DNA of 64,000 nucleotides from an uncultured bacterium (GTDB taxonomy: Bacteria > Planctomycetota > UBA8742 > UBA2392), in NCBI GenBank assembly GCA_938014885.1, contig CALLQI010000010.1, forward strand, positions 93,917-157,916, in the 5' to 3' direction. Shown here in pieces: positions 41,559 through 50,586 of the stretch. Every line of letters starts with the position of its first letter. Position 1 is the stretch's first letter. A program made the position numbers and the translations under genes. The notes below the pieces were generated by a model. That model had not been told where the DNA came from, ran no database searches, and worked only from the letters and a program-made list of their open reading frames with translations.

Positions 41559-42314
41559 CTACTTCAGGCCGCGCCATTCGCGGTCTTCTTCGTACTCGGC
41601 GTCGGTCATGATCTGCTTGCCGAGCACTTCTTCGAAGGTCTTCTTCGCGCCCCGCGTTTCGTGGCCTTCGGTGAACAGGCGGCTTACCACATCCAGCAGC
41701 TTCCACATCTGCTCAGGCGTGCTGCCGGTGTTCAGCGCGCCCTGCACGTGGCCCTTGAGCTGCGGCGTGACGTCCATCGGGATCAGCGCTGCCACGATGC
41801 ACAGGCTGCGCACGCGCGGCTCAAGCACCGGGCGCGAAAGCACGCGGCCGTAACCTTCTGCAATCGCCCAGTCGCCCAGGTCGGGGCTGTTGGCGCTGGC
41901 GAACTTGTCGATGCTGTCGGCCTTGTCTTTGTAGATTGAATTGAACAGTTCGCGGCCGCGCTTTCGGAACAGCGTCGGGTCGTCGCCTTCCAGCGGCGTG
42001 TCGCGTAACTTGATTTCGCCGGTCAGCGGGTTGCCGGCCTTCTTGCAGGCGTCGCGGAAAGCGGCCAGCGCGTTCAACGCGCGCGGGTAGCCGGCAAACA
42101 GGTGCGTCTGGAGAATGGCCTCGCGGATCAGCTCCGGGTCCGGGCGCGGGTCCAGCTTCAGGATCGCGTCAAAAAGGCGGCGCGCATGCTCGCCGTGGCC
42201 GTCGGCGGTGATGGCGGCGGCCATCGCCAGTGCGGCTTCGGTCTGGTTCAGCGGGTCAATTCCCGTCAGCAGAAAGGCCACAGTGGCCGACTCAACTCGT
42301 TTCGCGATAGGCAT
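41559..42314 (-). CDS. Carboxymuconolactone-decarboxylase-family protein
   Basis: The 251-residue protein has two CMD-like halves: EAILQTHLFAGYPRALNALA at about 65-85, and RSLCIVAALIPMDVTPQLKG with HVQGALNTGST near 168-200, typical of gamma-CMD/alkylhydroperoxidase-D-like folds. The Cys-x-x-Cys peroxidatic pair of AhpD is absent, so it is closer to the decarboxylase-like branch than the peroxidases. Substrate unknown. Next to pirin on the same strand. A TATCCT box ends 6 bases before the ATG and no ribosome-binding site is evident. Confidence 0.85.
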   Translation of the reverse strand: MPIAKRVESATVAFLLTGIDPLNQTEAALAMAAAITADGHGEHARRLFDAILKLDPRPDPELIREAILQTHLFAGYPRALNALAAFRDACKKAGNPLTGEIKLRDTPLEGDDPTLFRKRGRELFNSIYKDKADSIDKFASANSPDLGDWAIAEGYGRVLSRPVLEPRVRSLCIVAALIPMDVTPQLKGHVQGALNTGSTPEQMWKLLDVVSRLFTEGHETRGAKKTFEEVLGKQIMTDAEYEEDREWRGLK

Positions 42315-42320
42315 GCAGGC

Positions 42321-42326
42321 AGGATA
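42321..42326 (-). promoter_or_regulatory. -10 box directly before the CMD gene (leaderless-type)
   Basis: TATCCT on the minus strand, six bases before the ATG at 42314, placing +1 on the A of the start codon. Confidence 0.45.
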
Positions 42327-42355
42327 ACTTGGACCGGAACACGCGGCAGTAGCTT

Positions 42356-42406
42356 GGGGAGCGCCGGTGTCACGCCGGCATACCCCGCGTGGCCTCCGGC
42401 CCGCGG
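42356..42406 (+). repeat. Dispersed 50-bp GC-rich repeat, copy 2
   Basis: GGGGAGCGCCGGTGTCACGC, CGGCATACCCCGCGTGGCCT and CCGGCCCGCGG. Nearly the reverse complement of 24140-24189. A second partial unit (CGGCCAGAGGCCAGCGCTCC) lies at 42452-42471, just before the pirin gene end. Confidence 0.7.
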
Positions 42407-42472
42407 TTGTTTCAAAAATCGCCGTGGCCGGGACAGCCAGGGCAGATGCCGGCCAGAGGCCAGCGCTCCCGG

Positions 42473-43345
42473 CTACTCATCCAGATGACCGAACTTGCCC
42501 CGGTGGAAATCCGAGATCGCCTCGGATATCTGCTCGGGCGTGTTCATGACGAACGGGCCGTATTGCGCGATGGGCTCGCGAATCGGTTCGCCGCTGAACA
42601 GCAGCAGGCGGCTTTCCGTGTCGGCCTCAAGGCGCACCGCATCGCCGTCGTTGGCGAACAGCGCCAGCTCGTTGGTTTCCACGGGTTCGCCGCTGATGCG
42701 AAGCTTGCCCTGCGTCACGATCGCGAACGTGTTGAAGTCCACCGGCAGCGCAAACTCATGCGTCGCGCCCGCATGCAGCGCGATGTCATAGACGTGCATC
42801 GGCGTGAACGTCCGCGCCGGGCCCTTGGCGTCTCCGTGCTGACCGGCAATCACGCGCACCGTCACGCCCGGCGCGCGATGCATGCCCATCTGCGACGCCG
42901 TCAGCGCCTGGTATCCCGGCGGGGCCATCTTGTGCGCGGCCGGCAGGTTTACCCAAAGCTGCGCCATCTGCATCGTGCCACCCTGGCGCGCGAAGTCTTC
43001 GGCGTGGTACTCGCGATGCAGGATGCCTGCGCCTGCGGTCATCCACTGCACGTCGCCGGGCCCGATTACGCCGCCGGCACCGGTGCTGTCGTGGTGCGCG
43101 ACGCTGCCCTGCAGCGCGATGGTCACGGTTTCGAAACCGCGATGCGGGTGCGGGCCCACGCCGCGCCGCATGTTGTCGGTCGGCGGGAACTCCGTGGGCG
43201 CGCCGTAGTCCAGCAGGATGAACGGGCTAAGCCGCGCAGCCGCGCGCGGGATCATGTTGAAGTAACCCATGACATTAAAACCATCGCCAACCCAGTGCGG
43301 CTCCGGCGAGCGATAAACGCGTTCAACAGTTTTGGTGGTCGGCAT
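42473..43345 (-). CDS. Pirin-family protein
   Basis: The 290-residue bicupin protein matches pirin: RLSPFILLDYGAP, the metal-binding His residues in GVGPHPHRGFETVTIALQGS, GPGDVQWMTAGAGILHREYH, and the C-terminal cupin with LLLFSGEPIREPIAQYGPFV. Pirins bind Fe and some act as quercetin dioxygenases or regulatory proteins; the role here is not set. CGGAG precedes the ATG. Confidence 0.93.
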   Translation of the reverse strand: MPTTKTVERVYRSPEPHWVGDGFNVMGYFNMIPRAAARLSPFILLDYGAPTEFPPTDNMRRGVGPHPHRGFETVTIALQGSVAHHDSTGAGGVIGPGDVQWMTAGAGILHREYHAEDFARQGGTMQMAQLWVNLPAAHKMAPPGYQALTASQMGMHRAPGVTVRVIAGQHGDAKGPARTFTPMHVYDIALHAGATHEFALPVDFNTFAIVTQGKLRISGEPVETNELALFANDGDAVRLEADTESRLLLFSGEPIREPIAQYGPFVMNTPEQISEAISDFHRGKFGHLDE

Positions 43346-43405
43346 GATCGGCTCCGATAGTTCTACATGGAAGTAACCAGCCCGGCGCGCGATTTGTTCC
43401 CGCGG

Positions 43406-44674
43406 CTACGGGGGCGTCACCCAGTGCGCGATTTGTTCGGGCAGTTTGCCGTGCAGGGCCGCCAGCCGCAGCGTGTTCAGGGCCGTGCGCGCGCTGCGCC
43501 ACTTCACCAGTTCGCGGTCGCCGGGTACGCGCAGTTTCCAGGCGCGTGCTGTGTCGCGCATGGCGGCCGCGATCCAGACTGTGCCGACGGGCTTGTCGTC
43601 GGTGCCGCCGCCGGGGCCTGCTATTCCCGTGGTAGCGATCGTGATGTCGGCGCCTGAGTCGCGCAGCATGCCGCGCGCCATTTCCAGCGCGCAGGCCTCA
43701 CTGACCGCGCCGTGCTGCGCCAGCGTTTCGGCTTGCACGCCAAGCCGGCGCTGCTTGGCCTCGTTCGAATACGTGACCGCGCCCTCAAGCAGCACGTTGC
43801 TGCTGCCGGGCACGTTGGTCAGCAGGTGCGAGACCATGCCGCCGGTGCAGCTTTCGGCGCAGGCCACTCGCTGGCCGGTCTCGTTCAGCAGCCGCACGGT
43901 GGCACCTTCCAGCGTTTCTTCGGCGTCGGCAAACACCAGGTCACCCAGCCGCCTGCGGGCCTCCGCCAGGATTGGCTCAAGCAGTGCCGCATCGCCGCGC
44001 ACGCGCCAGCGCAGGCGGATCACGGCGTCGTCCACCAGGATCGCGCCTTCGGCGTCGGTGCGTTCCAGCAGGTCGCGCACGCGGTTGTTCAGGTCGCTTT
44101 CGGGCGCGCCGAACACCATCAACTGGCGGCTTTGCCATGCGGCCTCAAGCCCGAACTCTTCAATCAGCGCCGCACGCAACTCTTCAGCCCAGATGCCCTT
44201 CAACTCGCGCGGTACGCCGGGCAGCACGGCGATGCCGCCTTCACCCTTGCGCGCGAGGAAGCAGCTGGCGGTGCCGAATGCGTTCAGGATCAGCCGCGCA
44301 CCGGCCGGCCGCATGCACTGGCGCTCGCTGCCTTCGGGGAAGCGACGTCCCATGGCGGCGTAGCGGTCGTGCAGTCGGGCCAGGTCATCGTGGTCAAGTT
44401 CAAGCGGCACGCCCAGCGCCTTGGCGGCGGCCTCACGGGTGCGGTCGTCCACCGTGGGGCCGATTCCGCCGCTGCTGATCACGAGGCAGCCTTCGGCCAG
44501 TGCTTCGCGCATTGCGGCCACGATGTCGGCCTCGCGGTCGGTAAGCGCCAGATGGTATTGCACGTCAAAGCCGAGTTGCGACAGCTCGCGCGCCATCCAT
44601 GCCGCGTTGCTGTTGATGATGAAGCCGTGCACGACCTCAGCACCCACGGCGAAGATGGCGGCTTTGCGGTTCAT
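43406..44674 (-). CDS. cinA: CinA-like protein (nicotinamide-nucleotide amidase plus MoCF domain)
   Basis: The 422-residue protein has an N-terminal molybdopterin-binding-like domain (AAIFAVGAEVVHGFIINSNA, ISSGGIGPTVDDRTREA) and a C-terminal CinA domain (RVACAESCTGGMVSHLLTNV, AVTYSNEAKQRRLGV, TGIAGPGGGTDDKPVGTVWI) with deamidase signatures. CinA recycles pyridine nucleotides: the N-terminal half hydrolyses ADP-ribose in some species and the C-terminal half deamidates NMN. I chose ATG 44674 (MNRKAAIFAVG); the longer reading adds a basic stretch overlapping the nucleoside phosphorylase gene. Confidence 0.93.
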   Translation of the reverse strand: MNRKAAIFAVGAEVVHGFIINSNAAWMARELSQLGFDVQYHLALTDREADIVAAMREALAEGCLVISSGGIGPTVDDRTREAAAKALGVPLELDHDDLARLHDRYAAMGRRFPEGSERQCMRPAGARLILNAFGTASCFLARKGEGGIAVLPGVPRELKGIWAEELRAALIEEFGLEAAWQSRQLMVFGAPESDLNNRVRDLLERTDAEGAILVDDAVIRLRWRVRGDAALLEPILAEARRRLGDLVFADAEETLEGATVRLLNETGQRVACAESCTGGMVSHLLTNVPGSSNVLLEGAVTYSNEAKQRRLGVQAETLAQHGAVSEACALEMARGMLRDSGADITIATTGIAGPGGGTDDKPVGTVWIAAAMRDTARAWKLRVPGDRELVKWRSARTALNTLRLAALHGKLPEQIAHWVTPP

Positions 44675-44702
44675 GCCCACAGTTGCCTTTCGTGGCGGTG
44701 TG

Positions 44703-45509
44703 CTACAGCGCCTCAAACAGCCCGCGCAGCACTTTACCCAACCGGGCCGCGTTATCTGTGCCCTGTTTCAACGTGCCTTCGTGGCTGTCGTCGATGCTGC
44801 CGGCGCGATTCGTGATCAGGCTCAGGCCGCAGACCCGCATGCCGAGTGCCCGGGCGGTGATCACTTCGGGCACGGTGCTCATGCCCACGGCGTCGGCACC
44901 GATGCGGCGCAGGTATTCCACTTCGGCGGCGGTTTCGAAACTGGGGCCGGGCAATGCTGCGTACACGCCGCTGCTGACACGTTCGCCGGCGGCCTCGGCG
45001 GCGGCGATCACTTTGCTTGTCAGCAGCGCGTCGTATGCGCCCGCCATGGCGGGAAAGCGCGCCGCGCCGGGCACGCGCTCCGCACCGGTCAGCGGATTGA
45101 TTCCAAGCAGGTTGATGTGATCGCGGATCGCCATCATCTCGCCGGCGCGCAGGTCGTCGCGGATGCCGCCGGCGGCGTTGGTGACCACCAGCAGCGGGCA
45201 GCCCAGCGCGTGCGCCAGCCGAACGCACAGGCTCAGTTCGCGCGGCGCGTGGCCCTCGTACGCGTGATAACGCCCGCGAAACAGCAGCGTGTTGCGGCCC
45301 CACAGCGTGCCCTGGCTGAGGCGGCACAGGTGGCCGGAAGTGCCCGCCGGAGGCGGAAAGCCGGGGATGTCGGCGTAGGCAACCTGCGCCCGGGCGTCCA
45401 GGTCGCGCTCAATGGCACCAAAGCCGCTGCCCAGCACAAGCGCCACGTCGGCGGCGCCAAAACCGCGCGCTTGAAGGGCCGCCAATGCACCGGGGATGGG
45501 ATCCGACAT
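44703..45509 (-). CDS. punA: Purine nucleoside phosphorylase, PNP (trimeric) type
   Basis: PNP splits purine nucleosides with phosphate. The 268-residue protein has LVLGSGFGAIERDL, the phosphate-site Arg/His in FRGRYHAYEGH, VVTNAAGGIRDDL, the base-binding Glu region ALPGPSFETAAEVEYL, GADAVGMSTVPEVITARALG and LITNRAGSID, all trimeric PNP signatures. It lies 28 bases upstream of cinA on the same strand, so both may serve nucleotide salvage. Confidence 0.93.
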   Translation of the reverse strand: MSDPIPGALAALQARGFGAADVALVLGSGFGAIERDLDARAQVAYADIPGFPPPAGTSGHLCRLSQGTLWGRNTLLFRGRYHAYEGHAPRELSLCVRLAHALGCPLLVVTNAAGGIRDDLRAGEMMAIRDHINLLGINPLTGAERVPGAARFPAMAGAYDALLTSKVIAAAEAAGERVSSGVYAALPGPSFETAAEVEYLRRIGADAVGMSTVPEVITARALGMRVCGLSLITNRAGSIDDSHEGTLKQGTDNAARLGKVLRGLFEAL

Positions 45510-45615
45510 GGCAGCGTTATACGCGGGTTGGGCGTGGAATGAAGGAAGGAAGTGCGGGCCTTGAGTTGCCGGTCTGGCCCGGCGGGGCAGTCTCGAGCGG
45601 AAGTCGCAACCTCCG

Positions 45616-47931
45616 CTACACCCTTAGCCTTCGTGCCTTGAGCAGCAGTTCGCGCAAGTCGCTTTCGCTGGCGGCTTTTTTCCAGCTTGCTTCGAAGTCG
45701 CCTGACTGCCAGATCTGCGCCACTGCCGACAGCGCCTTCAGGTGGAAGTTGCGTTCGTCCTGCGTCGCCGCCAGCACGAAGATGCTGTGCACCGCCTTGG
45801 CATCTTCATCATCACCGAAACGGATCCCCGGCAGGCAGCGCGCCACCACCAGGGCGAACTTGCGGCTTCCCGGCAACAGCATGTGCGGCACTGCAAGCCC
45901 TTGCGTCAGCACCGTGCTGCCCAGCCGTTCGCGTTCCTGAAGCCCGGCCTCAACTTCCTCGCGGGTCACGCCGGCCACGGCTGCCAGCGCCTCGGAGACG
46001 CGCTGGAAGAACGTTGCGGCGTCCATGGTCTCCGGGATGTCCAGAATCGGGCATGATGCCAGCAGTTCATCCATACGGTCGCGCGCAACGGCCCCTTCGG
46101 CGCGCACCTTGGCCAGCACCAGTTGGTCGCCTTCGATGAACTCGAACCCGCCCACGTACGGCATCACGGACTTCTTGCCGTTTTCCAGCGTTCGCTCGAC
46201 GGCCAGCGGCAATGCCGCCCGCGTTCCGTTTTCGGGCTTCACCAGGTCGCTGACTTTGCGGCCGGGCATGGCCACTCGCTCAAGAACCGCAGCACCGCTT
46301 TCGAACCACTGGTCCCAGGCACCCAGGTTGATGCTGCGGCCGAAGAGTGTGGTGGCCTCAAGGTGCTGCAGCGCTTCGGCGTCGCCGCTGCCGCTTTCCA
46401 GGCTGATCACGCTCAGGTTCGGCACCAGGAAGGTTTCGCGCGCGTTGCGGGCCGCGAGCACGTTGATTTCGGCGTTTGTGGTCATGCAGATGACGCGGCC
46501 GGCTTCGGGTGCCTTGGCCTCGGTCATGACGCGATTTTCGAGAGCGTTGCCGTCGACGGCGTTGGTGCCGTCGTCGCGGGCGCGCTGCGCGCGGGCCGGG
46601 TTGCTGTCGATCACGCTAACGGACTGTGCCTCACGCAGCAGGCGCGCCAGTGCCCGCGCCAGGGGTGTTGCGCCGATGATGATCAGGCCGTTGCGTTTGT
46701 CGGCGCTGCGCACCAGTTCGCCCCGCTTCCGCAGCCAGTTGGTGCCGAGCTTCAGCAGGAACGGCACGGAAGCCGTCGTGATGATCGCCATGAACACAAG
46801 AATGCTGAAGATGGGTGCCGTGATCAGCCCAAGCCCCAGGCCGATCTTGGCCAAGATGATCTCGACCGCGCCGCGGCCGTTCATGCCCGCGCCAATCACC
46901 ACGCCTTCGCGCCAGCCGTGGCCCGTCGGCAGGTAAAACAGCGCCGTGCCCACGATCTTGCCGATCATGGCCGCACCCAGCACCGCCGCGAGCTCCCAGG
47001 GGTGGGTGACGAATACATCGAACGTGACTTCGAAGCCGGTCAGCACGAAAAACACCGGGGCCAGGAATGCGACCGAAACCAGCCTCACCAGCTCGTTCAA
47101 TTGGTGTGTGGCCTTGGGGTCCAGCATGCCTTCGCGCAGGAACAAGCCCGCGGCAAACGTACCCAGAATTGCATGCAGGCCGGCCAGGTGGGCGAGTTCA
47201 CCGAACAGCAGCGCGATCATGATCAGCAGGATGAAGTAGACGCCGATTGAGTTGATGCCTTTGCGCCGCAACAGCTTGGCGGCCCAGGGGAAGACCCACA
47301 GGCCCAGCAGCCCCACGCCCACGAAGAAGGCTGTGGCTTTGACGGCAAGAATCTGCACGCCGGTAAGGTCAAGCTGCGAGTCCCGCGCAAACGGCACCAG
47401 CCCCGCGAAGATCAGCAAGCACAGCGTGTCGGCGATCAGCGCACCGGCCAACATCACGTGGGCCACGCGTGTGTCCAGAATCCGCAGGTCCAGCACGATG
47501 CGGCTGTTCACGGCCAGGCTGGTCACGCCCAGCGCGATGCCGACAAAGACGCCGGCCACGACGCCATAGTCGAACAGGACCATCGCCAGCACCCCAAGGC
47601 TGAAGGGAACCACGAAGCCGCCGATTGATGCCAAGAAGCCGGTCCAGGAAGCCTTGCCCAATTCCTTGGGGTCAATTTCCATGCCGATGTACAGCATCAT
47701 CAGCAGCACGCCGAGATCGCCGATGATCAGCAGTTGTTTGTAAGAGCCATCGATGCCCAGGCTGGCGCTGAGCCACGTGCCGTCGCCCAGCAGTTGCAGC
47801 ACCGCCGGGCCCAGCAGAATGCCCACCAGCAGCTCACCCAGCACGGCCGGGTAGCCGAAACGCGAGATCACGTTGCCGCCAAACCACGCGGCCGCGAGAA
47901 CCAGCAACAGTGCGAGTAACGTTTGCTCCAC
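45616..47931 (-). CDS. CPA2 cation/proton antiporter fused to TrkA and PTS EIIA domains
   Basis: A 771-residue, three-part membrane protein. Residues 1-385 are a KefB/CPA2-type antiporter with about 12 helices (LGELLVGILLGPAVL, LLHAILGTFAAGLFLREGM type, GAGMNGRGAVEIILAK). Residues about 409-525 are a TrkA-N/RCK nucleotide-binding domain (NGLIIIGATPLARALARLLR), followed by a TrkA-C-like part to about 605. Residues about 619-771 are a PTS EIIA type-2 (fructose/nitrogen) domain; the phosphorylatable His is in GLAVPHMLL near 679. This makes a transporter likely gated both by a nucleotide and by phosphorylation from a PTS. Substrate ion not determined (K+ or Na+). Confidence 0.9.
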   Translation of the reverse strand: MEQTLLALLLVLAAAWFGGNVISRFGYPAVLGELLVGILLGPAVLQLLGDGTWLSASLGIDGSYKQLLIIGDLGVLLMMLYIGMEIDPKELGKASWTGFLASIGGFVVPFSLGVLAMVLFDYGVVAGVFVGIALGVTSLAVNSRIVLDLRILDTRVAHVMLAGALIADTLCLLIFAGLVPFARDSQLDLTGVQILAVKATAFFVGVGLLGLWVFPWAAKLLRRKGINSIGVYFILLIMIALLFGELAHLAGLHAILGTFAAGLFLREGMLDPKATHQLNELVRLVSVAFLAPVFFVLTGFEVTFDVFVTHPWELAAVLGAAMIGKIVGTALFYLPTGHGWREGVVIGAGMNGRGAVEIILAKIGLGLGLITAPIFSILVFMAIITTASVPFLLKLGTNWLRKRGELVRSADKRNGLIIIGATPLARALARLLREAQSVSVIDSNPARAQRARDDGTNAVDGNALENRVMTEAKAPEAGRVICMTTNAEINVLAARNARETFLVPNLSVISLESGSGDAEALQHLEATTLFGRSINLGAWDQWFESGAAVLERVAMPGRKVSDLVKPENGTRAALPLAVERTLENGKKSVMPYVGGFEFIEGDQLVLAKVRAEGAVARDRMDELLASCPILDIPETMDAATFFQRVSEALAAVAGVTREEVEAGLQERERLGSTVLTQGLAVPHMLLPGSRKFALVVARCLPGIRFGDDEDAKAVHSIFVLAATQDERNFHLKALSAVAQIWQSGDFEASWKKAASESDLRELLLKARRLRV

Positions 47932-48048
47932 CCAGGGGCTCCAATCGCGGCAGCATGGTATGGATCAACGCGACGGGTAACAGCGGAATCGCAGGCAAAT
48001 TTTTTGTTGCGCCGTCAAATGCTGACCACGGTCACTGCGCTGGCCCGT

Positions 48049-48143
48049 GATTGCATGACTACCAGAGTCAGGGAGCCGGTTTACGGTCAACGGTTACTGC
48101 AAGCAGTCGCTGTTACGGTAAACCGTCGACTCCAGACCTCAGC
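48049..48143 (+). repeat. Heptanucleotide-phased element 5 with conserved flank
   Basis: Units GGTTTAC, GGTCAAC, GGTTACT, GCAAGCA, GTCGCTG, TTACGGT, AAACCGT, CGACTCC, AGACCTC. The upstream flank GATTGCATGACTACCAGAGT (48049-48068) recurs before element 6 as GATTGCATGACCACCGGAGT at 52064-52083. Confidence 0.8.
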
Positions 48144-48229
48144 CGCAACCTTAAACTCGTACCCTTCCAGCTGCCCATGTCCAACACCGCTTTCCTTTGC
48201 CAAGCCCTAACCGCAAGCCGCTGTATGCG

Positions 48230-48258
48230 TTGTGCCGAGTAACTTCATGGGGTAACAT
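48230..48258 (+). promoter_or_regulatory. Possible promoter of the carbamoyltransferase operon
   Basis: TTGTGC, 17 bases, TAACAT; transcription would start about 25 bases before the GTG at 48289. The -35 is weak. Confidence 0.35.
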
Positions 48259-48288
48259 TTACAGCTAACCACTTGGTCAGGAGCTTGC

Positions 48289-50052
48289 GTGCTGGTGCTG
48301 GGCCTCAACGCGTACCACGCTGACTCAGCCGCGGTGCTGTATCGCGATGGCGTGCTGTTGGCGGCCGTTGCGGAAGAACGCCTGAACCGCGTTAAACACT
48401 TCGCGGGCTTCCCGGCGCTGGCTGTGCGGCAAGTGCTGCGCCAGGCCGGGGCCACGCTGGCCGACGTGGACGCGATTGCAATCGCGCGCGACTCCAAGGC
48501 CAACCTGCGGGCGCGTTTGGCCTACGTGATTCGCAACCTGCGCAAGACGGCGGCTGCGGCCCCCAAACGTCTCCGCGACCGGGCCGGGCTGGCGGACCTC
48601 GAAAGCCAGTTGTGCGCCGCATGCGACATCCCGCGCGACAAGTTGCGCGCTCGCATGGTTCGGGTCGAGCATCACCTGGCGCACGCCGCCAGCGCGTTCC
48701 TGCCCAGCCCGTTTGAGCAAGCGGCGATCCTGACCATCGACGGCTTCGGCGATTTCGCCAGCGCACTGTGGGGCGTGGGGGAAGGCAGCGACATCAAGGT
48801 GTTGGGGCGCGTCACTTACCCGCACAGTCTGGGCATTCTCTACACCGCCGTTTGCCAGTTCATCGGCTTTGACCGTTACGGCGACGAAGGCAAGGTGATG
48901 GGCCTTGCACCCTACGGCGAGCCGCGCTTCGCCGCGCAGTTTGAACGCCTGCTGCGGCTGACACCCGATGGCTACGAGCTTGGCCTGCAATACTTCAACC
49001 ACCACACCCAGGGCGTCGAAACCGGCGCCGACGATGCAGGCAGCCCGCATTTCGCCCATTTGTTCACTGACGCCATGGGCGCAGAATTCGGCCCGCCGCG
49101 CCGCCGCGGCGCGGAACTTACGCAGCGCGACAAAGACATGGCCGCCAGCCTGCAGCAGCGCCTTGAGCAGGCTGTCGTTCACCTTGCCAACCGGCTGCAG
49201 CGCCAGACCGGCCTCATGAAACTTTGCATGGCGGGCGGCGTGGCGCTGAACGGCGTGGCCAACGGCAAGCTGCTTGAGCAGACGTCGTTTCGCGAAATCT
49301 ATGTGCAGCCCGCCGCCGGCGACGACGGCACGGCCATTGGTGCGGCCGCATGGGTCAGCGCCCGGGAAGGCCAGCCGCGCCACGAAATGCGGCACGCGGC
49401 CTGGGGCCCGACATTCACGGAAGCGGAGATTGACGCGGCGCTGGCCGACCTCGGCGATGAGTGCGAAACGCGGGCATTGAACGAGGCCGAACAGGCGGCG
49501 CAGGTTGCGGCATTGGTCGCGGAAGGTGCCGTGGTGGGCTGGTTCCAGGGCGGCAGCGAATGGGGCCCGCGGGCGTTGGGCCAGCGCAGCATTCTGGCGC
49601 ACCCCGGGCACCCGCGCATGAAAGAGATCCTGAACGCGCGCATCAAGCAGCGCGAGCCGTTCCGCCCCTTCGCGCCCAGCATCAAGGCCGAGCGCCTGTC
49701 CGACTACTTCGAAAGCACGCATCCATCACCGTTCATGCTGATGGTCTACCGCACGCGCGCTGACCGTTACGCCGAACTTTGTGCCGTGGACCATGTGGAC
49801 CACACCGGCCGGGTGCAGACCGTGTCGCGCGACGTGAACCCGCGCTACTGGGGCGTACTGGACGCCTTTGAGCGCATCACCGGCACACCCGTGCTGCTGA
49901 ACACCAGCTTCAATGAAAATGAGCCGATAGTGAACACACCGGCTGAGGCCGTCGATTGTTTCCGGCGTACCAACATGGATGCACTGGCAATCGGCAACCG
50001 GCTGGTGGTGAAAGTCAGGACCGATGCCGCCGTGGGGGCAACGCAGCCATAG
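48289..50052 (+). CDS. NodU/CmcH-family O-carbamoyltransferase
   Basis: The 587-residue protein transfers a carbamoyl group from carbamoyl phosphate to a hydroxyl of a sugar or other acceptor. The N-terminal Kae1-like domain begins MLVLGLNAYHADSAAVLYRD and has EHHLAHAASAFLPSPF and LTIDGFGDFASALWG. The C-terminal domain has QGGSEWGPRALGQRSILAHP, REPFRPFAPSI and LNTSFNENEPIVNTPAEAVD, all family signatures. The start is GTG with AGGAG five bases upstream. Followed directly by a small membrane protein and a WecA-type transferase, so the acceptor is likely a cell-envelope glycan precursor. Confidence 0.93.
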   Translation: MLVLGLNAYHADSAAVLYRDGVLLAAVAEERLNRVKHFAGFPALAVRQVLRQAGATLADVDAIAIARDSKANLRARLAYVIRNLRKTAAAAPKRLRDRAGLADLESQLCAACDIPRDKLRARMVRVEHHLAHAASAFLPSPFEQAAILTIDGFGDFASALWGVGEGSDIKVLGRVTYPHSLGILYTAVCQFIGFDRYGDEGKVMGLAPYGEPRFAAQFERLLRLTPDGYELGLQYFNHHTQGVETGADDAGSPHFAHLFTDAMGAEFGPPRRRGAELTQRDKDMAASLQQRLEQAVVHLANRLQRQTGLMKLCMAGGVALNGVANGKLLEQTSFREIYVQPAAGDDGTAIGAAAWVSAREGQPRHEMRHAAWGPTFTEAEIDAALADLGDECETRALNEAEQAAQVAALVAEGAVVGWFQGGSEWGPRALGQRSILAHPGHPRMKEILNARIKQREPFRPFAPSIKAERLSDYFESTHPSPFMLMVYRTRADRYAELCAVDHVDHTGRVQTVSRDVNPRYWGVLDAFERITGTPVLLNTSFNENEPIVNTPAEAVDCFRRTNMDALAIGNRLVVKVRTDAAVGATQP

Positions 50053-50078
50053 TGGCAAGCTTGGACGTGGGGAATCAG

Positions 50079-50507
50079 GTGTCAGACACACTGACCGACG
50101 AAGAACTTGTGGCACACAGCGCCGCGCGGGCCGAAGAGGCCGAGTCGCGCGACTGGCACATGCGCGCATTCTCGCGCGAGAGTTCGGTCGTGTGCCTGTG
50201 CCTGTCGGCCATCGGGCTGATGGGCCTGATTGCGCTGCTGCTTTCCGAGTTTCACATGTACGTCGGCAGCGGTGAGCGCAAGATTGCGTCGGTCGCCGGC
50301 AAGGGCCTTTCACTGGTGGCCGGCGGCACGGACTTGACGGGGATTGTGGTCGGCATCACGGCCACGGCGTTTGCAGGCGGGCTTATCTTGTGCGGCGGCG
50401 CGATCATGCACATTCGTCGCATGCCGCCGATGTCGGCGGGCGGGGTGGTGCTTTCGGCCATCCTGTGCGCGGGCGGGCTTGCGCTGCTGGCACTGGGCGC
50501 GACGTGA
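50079..50507 (+). CDS. Small membrane protein between carbamoyltransferase and WecA-like gene
   Basis: I place the start at GTG 50079 (MSDTLTDEELVAHSAARAEE), with GGGGA a few bases upstream. A GTG at 50052 overlapping the previous stop is the alternative. The product of about 142 residues has a soluble N-terminus and three hydrophobic segments (VVCLCLSAIGLMGLIALLLS, GIVVGITATAFAGGLILCGG, GVVLSAILCAGGLALLALGA). No family recognised. Position suggests it works with its neighbours, for example as an accessory subunit for glycan synthesis. Confidence 0.6.
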   Translation: MSDTLTDEELVAHSAARAEEAESRDWHMRAFSRESSVVCLCLSAIGLMGLIALLLSEFHMYVGSGERKIASVAGKGLSLVAGGTDLTGIVVGITATAFAGGLILCGGAIMHIRRMPPMSAGGVVLSAILCAGGLALLALGAT

Positions 50508-50586
50508 TTCGTGGCATGGAAGTAGGCAGCTTACGCATTCGTTTTACTGGGCACTGCAACCGGGCATCGCACACAACGGACCATAC

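Larger units (their letters stand above)
47932..48288. other. 357-base divergent gap with element 5 and a promoter
   Basis: Between the divergent antiporter and carbamoyltransferase genes. Holds the phased element at 48079-48143 with a conserved flank from 48049, and a possible promoter for the carbamoyltransferase at 48230-48258. No coding sequence or RNA gene recognised. Confidence 0.6.
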
